Shown here: in pieces, positions 25,054 through 33,500 of the stretch
Position numbering within the stretch: position 1 is the stretch's first letter
Layout of the letters: every line of letters begins with the position of its first letter
DNA from: Mycobacterium malmoense
GTDB taxonomy: Bacteria > Actinomycetota > Actinomycetes > Mycobacteriales > Mycobacteriaceae
DNA: 64,000 nt
Direction: 5' to 3'
Assembly (NCBI RefSeq): GCF_019645855.1
Contig: NZ_CP080999.1
Coordinates: 4,526,001 to 4,590,000 of the forward strand
Notes under the pieces: generated by a model
What the model saw: only the letters and a program-made list of their open reading frames with translations
Databases searched by the model: none
What the model was told of the DNA's origin: nothing
Program-made: the position numbers and the translations under genes

Positions 25054-25737
25054 CTAACCCTCGAGCTTGTACCCCAGCCCCCGCACCGTGACCAAATGCA
25101 CCGGGTTGGCCGGGTCGGCTTCGATCTTGGACCGTAGGCGCTTGACGTGGACGTCAAGCGTCTTGGTATCGCCGACGTAGTCGGCGCCCCACACCCGATC
25201 GATCAACTGCCCGCGGGTCAGCACCCGACCGCTGTTGCGCATCAGGTACTCCAGCAAGTCAAACTCCTTGAGCGGCAACGTAATCGTGTCACCGTTGACC
25301 GAAACGACGTGCCGTTCGACATCCATCCGCACCGGCCCGGACTCCAGCACACCGTCGCTGATTTCGGAGTCGTCGTCACCGCCACGGCGCAGCACCGCTC
25401 GAATCCGCGCGATCAACTCGCGCGCCGAATACGGCTTGGTCACATAGTCATCGGCGCCCAGCTCGAGGCCGACCACCTTGTCGATCTCGCTGTCGCGGGC
25501 GGTCACCATGATCACCGGCACGCCGGACCGGGCACGCAGCTGCTTGCACACGTCGGTCCCCGACATACCCGGCAGCATCAGATCAAGCAGCACAATGTCG
25601 GCGCCGCCGCGGTCGAACTCGGCGAGTGCCGCCGGGCCGTCGGTCACCACCGTGGCCTCAAAGCCCTCCTTGCGCAACAGGAATGCTAGCGGATCGGCCA
25701 GCGACTCCTCGTCCTCCACGATCAGGACACTGGTCAT
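25054..25737 (-). CDS. regX3: Response regulator RegX3
   Basis: 227 aa OmpR/PhoB-type regulator. Receiver: VLIVEDEESLADPL (acidic pocket), phospho-Asp in DIVLLDLMLPGMSG, TARDSE, and KPYSARELIARI. Winged-helix DNA-binding domain: DTITLPLKEFDLLEYLMRNS, GADYVGDTKTLDVHVKRLRS. It responds to phosphate starvation through SenX3 and also controls ESX-5 related genes in M. tuberculosis. ATG at 25737. The gap to senX3 is 34 bases, without the MIRU-type repeats known there in the tuberculosis complex. Confidence 0.97.
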   Translation of the reverse strand: MTSVLIVEDEESLADPLAFLLRKEGFEATVVTDGPAALAEFDRGGADIVLLDLMLPGMSGTDVCKQLRARSGVPVIMVTARDSEIDKVVGLELGADDYVTKPYSARELIARIRAVLRRGGDDDSEISDGVLESGPVRMDVERHVVSVNGDTITLPLKEFDLLEYLMRNSGRVLTRGQLIDRVWGADYVGDTKTLDVHVKRLRSKIEADPANPVHLVTVRGLGYKLEG

Positions 25738-25771
25738 GAGCGCCACTCCTCCACATCGTCGCCGGCGGGTG

Positions 25772-26992
25772 TCATCGACTTAGCTCTTCCTCTCGTTGTG
25801 ACTTGTTGGGCCGCACCTCGCGACCCTGCGGTTGCTCGGGTTGTTCGTCGTTGTCCTTGAAAGCCGGAATGGAAAGGGTGAACGTCGATCCGGTTCCCGG
25901 CTTGCTCCACACACCGATGCTGCCATTGTGGTTGGCCGCAACGTGTTTGACGATGGCAAGTCCTAAGCCGCTGCCACCGGTGGCACGCGAGCGCGCCTTG
26001 TCGCCGCGGAAGAACCGCTCGAAGACCCGCTCCTGGTCTTCCAGTGCGATCCCGATGCCGCGGTCGGTGACGGCGATCTCGATGTTGTCGCCGCGGCAGC
26101 GCCGGCTGATGGACACCGGCGAACCGGGAGGCGAATAGGCGATCGCGTTGGAGACCAGGTTGGCCAGGGCGGTCACCAGCAGCGTTTCGTCGCCCAGCAC
26201 CCGCAGGCCGCTGGGCGCATCGGTGCGAATCTGGATGTCAGCGTTGTCGGCGGCCACCTTGTGGCGTGAAATAGCTTCGGACACAACAATATCCACGTCG
26301 ACATCGGTGACGTTGGGCAACCGCTCGGCGCCCTGCAGCCGGGACAGTTCGATCAGCTCGGCGACCATGTCACCCAGTCGGTTGGCCTCGACGAGCACCT
26401 TCTCGGCGAACCGGCGGACGGTTTCGGAGTCATCCGCCGAAGCCAGCAGGGCCTCGGCGAGCAGGGCCATGGCGCCAACCGGGGTCTTGAGCTCGTGGCT
26501 GACGTTGGCGACGAAATCGCGCCTGGTCGCCTCCATGCGGGCGTAGTCGGACTGGTCGTGGACAAAGACCACGGCGAACCGGCGGTCTTCTTCGCTCAGC
26601 AGACGCGCTTGCCCGTGCACCGACAGCCCCGACCGACCCGCCGCGCGTTTGCCCGGCTGCAGGTCGAATTCGACGTCGACGCCGGTGAGCGCCTGCTGCG
26701 CGGCCTGCCAGGCCTGGTTGTCCAGCTGCCGATCGCGCACCAGGCCCAATTCCTTGGCCCGTTCGTTCAGATAAACGACATCGCGATGGGAATCCACCAC
26801 CGCGACGCCCAGCGGCATCAGCGCCACGATGCGTTGCAGCATCTGCGCGACGGTGATTCCGGTCCATTCGGTGGACCCCTGGTGGCGGCGTTGGACCGCG
26901 CGCGGTGCCAGCCTGATCCCGGCCGCAACACCTACGGCCAACGCCAGCACGGACAAGACCCCGGCCAGCAACAGCGCCGAGAACACGGTCAC
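25772..26992 (-). CDS. senX3: Sensor histidine kinase SenX3
   Basis: 406 aa. N-terminal membrane segment (SALLLAGVLSVLALAVGVAAG), a PAS-like domain (about 50-160), HisKA with VSHELKTPVGAMALL around His-168, and an HATPase with N (LVSNAIAYSPPG), G1 (VTDRGIGI) and G2 (GGSGLGLAIVKHV) boxes. It phosphorylates RegX3 when phosphate is limiting and is inhibited via the Pst system in mycobacteria. GTG at 26992. gpm1 lies 152 bases upstream on the same strand. Confidence 0.97.
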   Translation of the reverse strand: MTVFSALLLAGVLSVLALAVGVAAGIRLAPRAVQRRHQGSTEWTGITVAQMLQRIVALMPLGVAVVDSHRDVVYLNERAKELGLVRDRQLDNQAWQAAQQALTGVDVEFDLQPGKRAAGRSGLSVHGQARLLSEEDRRFAVVFVHDQSDYARMEATRRDFVANVSHELKTPVGAMALLAEALLASADDSETVRRFAEKVLVEANRLGDMVAELIELSRLQGAERLPNVTDVDVDIVVSEAISRHKVAADNADIQIRTDAPSGLRVLGDETLLVTALANLVSNAIAYSPPGSPVSISRRCRGDNIEIAVTDRGIGIALEDQERVFERFFRGDKARSRATGGSGLGLAIVKHVAANHNGSIGVWSKPGTGSTFTLSIPAFKDNDEQPEQPQGREVRPNKSQREEELSR

Positions 26993-27144
26993 ATAGAAAA
27001 TCCTACAAATCTTCCTGAACGCTGCCCTAGCGGAGCGAGGCCAAAATCAGACAAGTCACATCTTGCGCCACAGGTGTTCCGCTTCCGTTCACGCGATGTT
27101 TGGCAAATAGGCCTTTGAAGCGGCCTGTCGGCCCGCGATCAAAC

Positions 27145-27900
27145 TCAGGCCCGCCCTTGGCTGGCAACCGCCGCGGCACCGGCGGCGGCCGCCTCCGGGT
27201 CGAGATAGGTGCCGCCCGGGACCACCGGACGCAGATCGGCGTCCAGGTCGTAGCGCAGCGGAATGCCGGTCGGGATGTTCAGCCCGACGATTTCTTCGTC
27301 GGACATCTGGTCCAGGTACTTGACCAGGGCGCGCAGCGAGTTGCCGTGCGCGACGATCAGCACGGTCTTGCCGCTCCGCAGATCGGGGACGATGACGTCG
27401 GTGAAATACGGCAGGAAACGGACCACCACGTCGGCCAGGCATTCGGTCAGCGGGCCGCCGCCGATGTTGGCGTAACGGGGGTCGGTGTCCTGGCTGTACT
27501 TGCTGCCTTTCTCGATCAGCGGCGGGGGTGTGTCGTAGCTGCGCCGCCAGGCCATGAACTGCTCCTCGCCGTAGCGGTTCTTGATTTCGGCCTTGTCCAG
27601 GCCCTGCAGCGCGCCGTAGTGGCGTTCGTTGAGCCGCCAGCTGCGCCGCACCGGAATCCACAGCCGGTCGGCGGTGTCCAGCGCCAGGTCCGCGGTGGTG
27701 ATCGCGCGTCGCAGCAGCGAGGTGTACAGCACGTCGGGCACTAGGCCGTGCTCGACCAGCAGCTCGCCGCCGCGCACCGCTTCGGCCCGGCCCTTTTCGG
27801 TCAGCCCGACGTCCACCCAGCCGGTGAACTGGTTGCTTGCGTTCCATTCGCTCTCGCCGTGGCGGAGCAGCACCAAGGTGGCAGTGTCTCGGGGTTGCAT
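27145..27900 (-). CDS. gpm1: 2,3-bisphosphoglycerate-dependent phosphoglycerate mutase
   Basis: 251 aa, histidine phosphatase superfamily. Phospho-His in VLLRHGESEWNASNQFTGW, RRAITTADLAL, WRLNERHYGALQGLDKAE, and the second His in VLIVAHGNSLRALVKYL. It interconverts 3- and 2-phosphoglycerate in glycolysis. ATG at 27900. It follows the YbjN-domain gene by 12 bases and precedes senX3. Confidence 0.97.
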   Translation of the reverse strand: MQPRDTATLVLLRHGESEWNASNQFTGWVDVGLTEKGRAEAVRGGELLVEHGLVPDVLYTSLLRRAITTADLALDTADRLWIPVRRSWRLNERHYGALQGLDKAEIKNRYGEEQFMAWRRSYDTPPPLIEKGSKYSQDTDPRYANIGGGPLTECLADVVVRFLPYFTDVIVPDLRSGKTVLIVAHGNSLRALVKYLDQMSDEEIVGLNIPTGIPLRYDLDADLRPVVPGGTYLDPEAAAAGAAAVASQGRA

Positions 27901-27912
27901 CGGCTTAGCATT

Positions 27913-28461
27913 TCACGGACGCGCGCGGTCATCATCAGGGTCGTCTTCTTCGTCGACTTGATTGATCAGGTGAGCGAACGCCTCCAGGTTCTTCAGCGAC
28001 TCGCCCCGCGACACCCGCCACTCCCATTCTTTCTGGATCGACGAGCGAAAACCCAACTCCAGCAACGTATTAAAGTCCGAATCCACCGCTTCGAGCACCT
28101 GGCCGAGCACCCGGTCGATCTCGTCGGCGTCGACCGACGCCAGCGACATGCGGCCCACCAGGTAGATGTCGCCGACGTTGTCCAGCGTGTAAGCGACCCC
28201 GTACAGTCGGCGATTGCGCTTGAGCAGGAAACGGTAAACACCCTCGTGGTTCTCGTCGGGCTTGCGGCACACGAACGCCTCGACGCGCACCGAATGCTCG
28301 CCGACGATCAAGATGGTGTTGGTCTTGAGCTTGCGCTCGCCCGGCAATTCCACCACCAGCCCCGGCGATCCGCCATGCGCGCCAGGGAATTCCGAGTAGG
28401 CCAGCCCGCTGGCCTGCAGCGCGTGCTCGACCACCGAATACACGGCCTGCGTGGACGTCAC
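27913..28461 (-). CDS. YbjN-domain protein (Rv0487-like)
   Basis: 182 aa, YbjN-like type III secretion chaperone-related fold: VEHALQASGLAYSEF, then GERKLKTNTILIVGEHSV, YGVAYTLDNVGDIYLVGRMS, DEIDRVLGQVLEAVDSDFN. A negatively charged C terminus follows (DEEDDPDDD). Function unknown; proteins of this fold usually bind partner proteins. GTG start overlaps the mshA stop (GTGA), so translation is coupled to mshA. Confidence 0.87.
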   Translation of the reverse strand: MTSTQAVYSVVEHALQASGLAYSEFPGAHGGSPGLVVELPGERKLKTNTILIVGEHSVRVEAFVCRKPDENHEGVYRFLLKRNRRLYGVAYTLDNVGDIYLVGRMSLASVDADEIDRVLGQVLEAVDSDFNTLLELGFRSSIQKEWEWRVSRGESLKNLEAFAHLINQVDEEDDPDDDRARP

Positions 28462-29813
28462 GCGCCCACTCCGCGTCGCGTCGCCCAGTGGCGGGGCTTG
28501 CGCATCGATGCCCGGTCACGGAACTGGCGCTGACGCTCGGCGGTGAAGTCGCCGATCGCCCGCCGATAGCTGGCCAGCAGCGCGTCGGTGGTGTTTTCCC
28601 AGGAGAAGCCGGCCGCGTGCGCGGCGGCCGCGCGGCTCATCGCCTCCGCCCGCGCGGCGTCGAGCCGCAGCAGCCGATCGAGGGCATCCGCCCAGTCACC
28701 TACGTCATGCCCGGACACCAGGGTGCCGGAGATCCCGTCGCGCACCGCCACCGGCAGGCCGCCGACCGCGGCCGCCGCCACCGGCGTGCCGCACGCCTGT
28801 GCCTCGAGCGCGACGAGACCGAACGACTCCGAATAACTAGGCACCGCAACAAGATTGGCGGCCCGGAACAAGGTGGCCAGGTCCGCGCGGGACTGCGGTG
28901 GCAGGAAGGTCACCCGGTCGGTGATGCCGAGTTCGCCGGCCAGCCGAACCAACCCGTCCGGCCCACCAGCCCGAGACGTCAGACCGCTGCCCGACGGGCC
29001 GCCGGCCACCACGATGCGCAGCCCGGACAGTTTCGCCGCGGCGCGCAACACGATATCGGGCGCCTTCAGCGGCTGGATCCGTCCGACGAACGCCACCACG
29101 TCTTCGTCGAGCGGGAGCCCCAGCGCGGCCCGGGCGGCCCGGCGGTCGCCCGGGCGGAACACGTCCAAATCGACGCCGGGATGGACCACGTCGATGCGCG
29201 CCGGATCGGCGTGATGGATCGAAATCAGTTGCTTGGCCTCATCATCGGTGTTAACGATCAGCCGGTCGGCCTCGTCGACCACCTGCTGCTCCCCCACCGT
29301 GCGCAGCGGCGGCTCGGGCGGATCCCCGTCGGCCAGCGCCGCGTTCTTGACGGCGGCGAGCGTGTGCGCCGTGTGCACCAGCGGCACCGCCCAGCGGTCG
29401 CGGGCCAGCCAGCCGACCTGTCCGGACAGCCAGTAGTGCGAGTGCACGATGTCGTAGTGGCCCGGCTCGTGCGACGCCTCGGCGCGCAGCACCCCGGCCG
29501 CGAACGCACACAGCTGGGTGGGCAGATCGTATTTGTCCAGGCCCTCGAACGGCCCGGCCACCACGTTGCGCACCAGCACGCCGGGCGCCACCCGCTCGAC
29601 CGGCGGATCGGCGGACGCGGTGGCCCGGGTGAAGATCTCCACCTCGATGCCCCGCCGCGCCAGGTGCAGCGCGGTTTGCAGCACATAGACGTTCATGCCG
29701 CCCGCGTCGCCGGTTCCCGGCTGGGCCAGCGGCGAGGTGTGCACCGCCAACACCGCGACCCGGCGAGGGGCATTCAGCCGGAAGACGTCCCGGACAAGCT
29801 CGTCGTGCCGCAC
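28458..29813 (-). CDS. mshA: D-inositol-3-phosphate glycosyltransferase (mycothiol)
   Basis: 451 aa GT4 glycosyltransferase. It joins UDP-GlcNAc to 1L-inositol-1-phosphate, the first step of mycothiol synthesis. N domain: AVHTSPLAQPGTGDAGGMNV and HSHYWLSGQVG; C domain: FVGRIQPLKAPDIVL, VPSYSESFGLVALEAQACG (EX7E type). GTG at 29813 gives VRHDELV. The region 29814-29872 separates it from the ROK gene on the same strand. Confidence 0.95.
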   Translation of the reverse strand: MRHDELVRDVFRLNAPRRVAVLAVHTSPLAQPGTGDAGGMNVYVLQTALHLARRGIEVEIFTRATASADPPVERVAPGVLVRNVVAGPFEGLDKYDLPTQLCAFAAGVLRAEASHEPGHYDIVHSHYWLSGQVGWLARDRWAVPLVHTAHTLAAVKNAALADGDPPEPPLRTVGEQQVVDEADRLIVNTDDEAKQLISIHHADPARIDVVHPGVDLDVFRPGDRRAARAALGLPLDEDVVAFVGRIQPLKAPDIVLRAAAKLSGLRIVVAGGPSGSGLTSRAGGPDGLVRLAGELGITDRVTFLPPQSRADLATLFRAANLVAVPSYSESFGLVALEAQACGTPVAAAAVGGLPVAVRDGISGTLVSGHDVGDWADALDRLLRLDAARAEAMSRAAAAHAAGFSWENTTDALLASYRRAIGDFTAERQRQFRDRASMRKPRHWATRRGVGA

Positions 29814-29872
29814 ACTCTCATCTTTACAGGACGGGCCGCCACCAGGCCCAAGCGCGCTGGACGCGGGGCGCG

Positions 29873-31198
29873 TTAAGCCGACGACTCGTCGCCAGCAGCG
29901 ACATCCGGCAGCTGCGGGTCCAGCGCCCCGGCTCGCCGCATCGCGCCCAGGGGATCGGCGTACAGCCCGCCCAGGGACACCGTCCCCGCCCCGGCCTCCT
30001 GCACCCGGTTGCCGAAGGCGGTGACGCGGATATCGCGCGGCGGCAGCACCGAGCGCGCGGCGAACGCCGCCTCCACTTGCTCCATCGCCTCCGGGTATTC
30101 GGTGAAGGCCTGGCCGCCGACCACCAGCTCGTCGGGGTTGAGCATGTCGCGCAGCAAGGCGACCGCCTCACCGAGAACCCGGGCCCGCTCCGCCAGCAGG
30201 TCCTTGGCCTGCTGGTTGCCGGCCCGAGCCACCCGAACCAGGTCGGTGATGGCGGTGGTGGAGCCGTTGCTGCGGGTCGCGGGGGCTGCGGCGAGGATGC
30301 CGGGAATGATTTTCAGCCGGCGCGCGGCGGCCAGCACCGCCTCGTCGCTGACGGTGGACTCCAGCTGCCCGGTGCCGCCGAGCAGCTCGGAGTACGCGGG
30401 CAGGGCCGCGATGGTGCCGGGACCGCTGGCCGGGCAGTGCACCCGTCCGCCGATCACCAGCGCGTAGCCCACGGTCTCGCGGGCGTAGACGTACAGGCTG
30501 GTCGGCGAACTCGGCGCGAACCGGCGCATGCCGAGCAGCAGCTCGGCTCCGGCCATCGCGTCGACGTGCGAGGCCACCGATACCGGCAGGCCCAACGCGT
30601 CGGCCAATACCGGCCCGACCGGCGCCTGCCGCCAGCCCAACCGCGGGTGGTCGACGTGACCGGTGGTGCCGTCCACGGTGCCACCGATCGCCACCCCCAC
30701 CCAGAGCGGGCGGCGCCGATGCCAGCGCCTCAGGTACCGGCTGGCGCTCTCGGCCAGCGACGCGAGCGCGGGTCCGGCGGGACTGAGCGGTGTCGGGGTC
30801 TCGACCGTGTCCAGCGTGCGGCCGAACAGGTCGGTGGCCACGATGCTGGTGGTTCGCGCGCCGACGTGGATGCCCAGCGTCACGAACGGTTCATGGTTGA
30901 CCTCCACCGGCACGCGTGGGCGGCCGATGGCCCCGGAGACGGCCAGGTCGGCCCGCTCCCGCAGGAGGCCGGCCTCGAGCAGCGAGATGACCTGGCGGTT
31001 GACGGTCGCGATACTCAGCGATGTGACGCCAGCGATGACGTCACGGCCGACCGGGCCGCGCAACCGGACGGCCCGGAAGACCGACGCCGCCGCCGAGTCG
31101 GAGATGTGCAACGCCGGCGGCAGGATCTGGCGGTGCAACCGGAGGTGGCCTTTGCGGCCGGGTGAACGATGGCTGTGGGTGAGAGTAGTGGTGCGCAC
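29873..31198 (-). CDS. ROK-family transcriptional regulator (Rv0485-like)
   Basis: 441 aa. N-terminal HTH (about 40-95: AVRLRGPVGRDVIAG then TSLSIATVNRQVISLLEAG) followed by a ROK/ASKHA domain (LGIHVGARTTSIVATDLFG, WVGVAIGGTVDG, DELVVGGQAF). The canonical ROK zinc-binding cysteine motif is not evident, so sugar kinase activity is unlikely. In M. tuberculosis Rv0485 activates a PE/PPE pair (pe13-ppe18). GTG at 31198 gives VRTTTLTHSHRSPGRKGH. Divergent from the SDR gene. Confidence 0.87.
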   Translation of the reverse strand: MRTTTLTHSHRSPGRKGHLRLHRQILPPALHISDSAAASVFRAVRLRGPVGRDVIAGVTSLSIATVNRQVISLLEAGLLRERADLAVSGAIGRPRVPVEVNHEPFVTLGIHVGARTTSIVATDLFGRTLDTVETPTPLSPAGPALASLAESASRYLRRWHRRRPLWVGVAIGGTVDGTTGHVDHPRLGWRQAPVGPVLADALGLPVSVASHVDAMAGAELLLGMRRFAPSSPTSLYVYARETVGYALVIGGRVHCPASGPGTIAALPAYSELLGGTGQLESTVSDEAVLAAARRLKIIPGILAAAPATRSNGSTTAITDLVRVARAGNQQAKDLLAERARVLGEAVALLRDMLNPDELVVGGQAFTEYPEAMEQVEAAFAARSVLPPRDIRVTAFGNRVQEAGAGTVSLGGLYADPLGAMRRAGALDPQLPDVAAGDESSA

Positions 31199-31371
31199 GA
31201 GCGTCCTTTGTCCGAGTTTCGATGGCCGGTCTTTGGCCACGCCTGCAAGTCAGGAGCGGCAAAGTGCGCGGCAACAACACGCACATGCCGCGCAAAGACA
31301 CGCGGCCGTCGTGTTGAACAGGAAGCTGTGGTGCACCCCGAAAATTTAGCACGGTTATTAGAGTTATTCCG

Positions 31372-32121
31372 ATGAATGCAGCTGGCGGGCGCCAACGGGT
31401 CGCGGTGGTCACCGGCGCCAGTTCCGGTATCGGCGAAGCAACCGCCAAAACCCTTGCGGCCCTTGGGTTTCATGTGGTGGCCGTGGCGCGTCGCGCGGAC
31501 CGGATCAACGCGATCGCCGACGAGATCGGCGGAAGCGCGATTGTGGCCGATGTCACAGACGCCGCCGCGGTCGACGCGCTGAGCGACCAATTGGGCCGGG
31601 TTGATGTGCTGGTCAACAACGCCGGTGGCGCCCTGGGGCTGGAATCCGTCGCCGACGCCGACGTGAACCATTGGCGGTGGATGTGGGAGACCAACGTGAT
31701 GGGCACCCTGCGGGTTACCCGCGCGCTGCTGCCCAAGCTGATCGACTCCGGCGACGGCCTGATCGTCACCGTCACCTCGATTGCGGCGCTCGAGGTCTAC
31801 GACGGTGGCGCCGGCTACACGGCGGCCAAGCACGCCCAGGGGGCGCTGCACCGCACGCTGCGCGGCGAGCTACTGGGAAAGCCGGTGCGGCTCACCGAGA
31901 TTGCCCCGGGCGCGGTCGAAACCGAGTTCTCGCTCGTTCGTTTCGGCGGCGACCGGCAGCGCGCGGACGCCGTCTACGCCGGCATCACGCCGCTGGTGGC
32001 GGCCGACGTCGCCGAGGTGATCGGGTTCGTGGCCTCGCGACCGTCGCACGTCGACTTGGACCTGATCGTCATCAAGCCGCGCGACCAAGCCAGCGCCACG
32101 CGATTTAGCCGCCGGCGCTAG
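31372..32121 (+). CDS. Short-chain dehydrogenase/reductase (Rv0484c-like)
   Basis: 249 aa classical SDR: TGASSGIGEATAKTL cofactor motif, NNAGGALGLE, catalytic SIAALEVYDGGAGYTAAKHAQ (Ser, Tyr and Lys all present), PGAVETEF. Arg pair after the first strand (ARRAD) suggests NADPH. Substrate unknown. The first 15 codons lack a clear ribosome site, and the start ATG at 31372 may be leaderless. Its 3' end overlaps the lprQ 3' end by 17 bases on the opposite strand. Confidence 0.88.
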   Translation: MNAAGGRQRVAVVTGASSGIGEATAKTLAALGFHVVAVARRADRINAIADEIGGSAIVADVTDAAAVDALSDQLGRVDVLVNNAGGALGLESVADADVNHWRWMWETNVMGTLRVTRALLPKLIDSGDGLIVTVTSIAALEVYDGGAGYTAAKHAQGALHRTLRGELLGKPVRLTEIAPGAVETEFSLVRFGGDRQRADAVYAGITPLVAADVAEVIGFVASRPSHVDLDLIVIKPRDQASATRFSRRR

Positions 32122-33430
32122 ACGGCGCCGGACTGGCGGGGGTGGTGGTCGTCGGGGTGCCCGACAGGGTGGGGGCGTTGGACGGGGTCACCGGAGCGGT
32201 GACCGGAATCTGAGTGCCCGGCGGGCGAGCGGTCGTCGGCGGCAGCGCCGACATCGCCACCCAGGTGTCCCAGTCCACGGCCCAGTCCCAGATGTCGCCG
32301 TCGGAATAGGACAGCTGGATCGAGCTGCCGGTCACCTCGACGGGGTCACCGTAGATCGCGGAGTGGTAGTACTCCTCGGCGTCACCCGTCGACAGGTTGA
32401 CGCAGCCGTTGGTGACGTTGGTGTTGCCCTGTGCACCCGAACTGGCGGGGTTGGCGTGGATGAACTCGCCGTTGTTGGAGATCCGCACCGCCCAGCGCTC
32501 GTGGATGTTGTTGTAGCCGGCGGCCGGGTTGGACATGTAGAAGTCGGAGTACTTCTCGGTGACCACGTGGATGCCGTTGCGGGTGACGTTGCGCGCCTTG
32601 TCGGCCTCGCCGTAGCTGCACGGGAAGTCCATGATGACGCCGGCGTCGGTGACCACCTGGATGCGGTGCGAGGAGACCTCGGCCTTGACCACCTGCCGAC
32701 GGCCGATCTGGATCTTCAAGGAGATGTCCTCGGCACCATACGCGCCGTCGCCGAACGGCCGACCGTAGAGCTTGGCGTCGACGTTGACGGTGGTGCCCGC
32801 CGGGTAGTACTCGCGGGTCCGGTAGTGGACGCGTGCGCCCTGCGCCTCGTCGGGCAGCCACGCCCAGCTGCCCTCGACGGGCGGATTGGTGGTGACCGTG
32901 AGCGCCTTCTCGACGGCCGCCTTGTCGCTGATCGGCGCGTCGAACTGGATGATGATCGGCGCGGCGACCCCGACGGTCTGGCCGTCGGCCAACTGGAAGC
33001 TCCCGCCGATCTTCTTGGTCGGCGACACGGTGGTGAACTTGCCGGTCACCGGCGTCGCCTTGCCGTCATGGCCGACGGCCGAACCGCTCCAGGTATAGGT
33101 CGAGTCGTAGCCCAGCGGCTCGGTCGTGGTGTAGACGGTGCGATCGGAGTTGAACGCCCCGGCAACCACCTTGCCCGACGAATTCGTCAACGCCACCTTC
33201 TGGAACCAGCCGTCACTCACCTGGACGCTGATCGGCGCGATCGGAACCACGTCGCTGGCGGTATCGGCCGGCTGGAACTTCAGGCGCGGCGCCGGCGGTT
33301 CCTTCTTCTCGGCTTGCTTGGTCACGGTGCCCGCGCAAGCCGCCAACACGTTGGGGGCGAACACGCCGAGCCCGAGGGCCGCCAGGGCCAAGCGCCGGTT
33401 GATCGGCGGCGGGGGACAGGACGCGCTCAC
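32105..33430 (-). CDS. lprQ: L,D-transpeptidase lipoprotein LprQ (LdtMt5 type)
   Basis: 441 aa exported lipoprotein. Twin-Arg N terminus INRRLALAALGLGVFAPN with lipobox VLAAC. Two Ig-like domains (about 50-265) precede the YkuD L,D-transpeptidase catalytic domain with conserved His (GEFIHANPAS) and catalytic Cys (NVTNGCVNLS, where other Ldts have SHGC). A Pro/Thr-rich C-terminal tail follows. It makes 3-3 peptidoglycan cross-links and is the LdtMt5 homologue. GTG at 33430. Downstream of murB in the same direction, grouped for cell-wall synthesis. Confidence 0.94.
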   Translation of the reverse strand: MSASCPPPPINRRLALAALGLGVFAPNVLAACAGTVTKQAEKKEPPAPRLKFQPADTASDVVPIAPISVQVSDGWFQKVALTNSSGKVVAGAFNSDRTVYTTTEPLGYDSTYTWSGSAVGHDGKATPVTGKFTTVSPTKKIGGSFQLADGQTVGVAAPIIIQFDAPISDKAAVEKALTVTTNPPVEGSWAWLPDEAQGARVHYRTREYYPAGTTVNVDAKLYGRPFGDGAYGAEDISLKIQIGRRQVVKAEVSSHRIQVVTDAGVIMDFPCSYGEADKARNVTRNGIHVVTEKYSDFYMSNPAAGYNNIHERWAVRISNNGEFIHANPASSGAQGNTNVTNGCVNLSTGDAEEYYHSAIYGDPVEVTGSSIQLSYSDGDIWDWAVDWDTWVAMSALPPTTARPPGTQIPVTAPVTPSNAPTLSGTPTTTTPASPAPSSAGG

Positions 33431-33500
33431 GATAAATAAAATACCGTGCTGAAAGACCGCTAACCCGCCACGACAATTCGGGGTCGCGCGAGAATACCCG

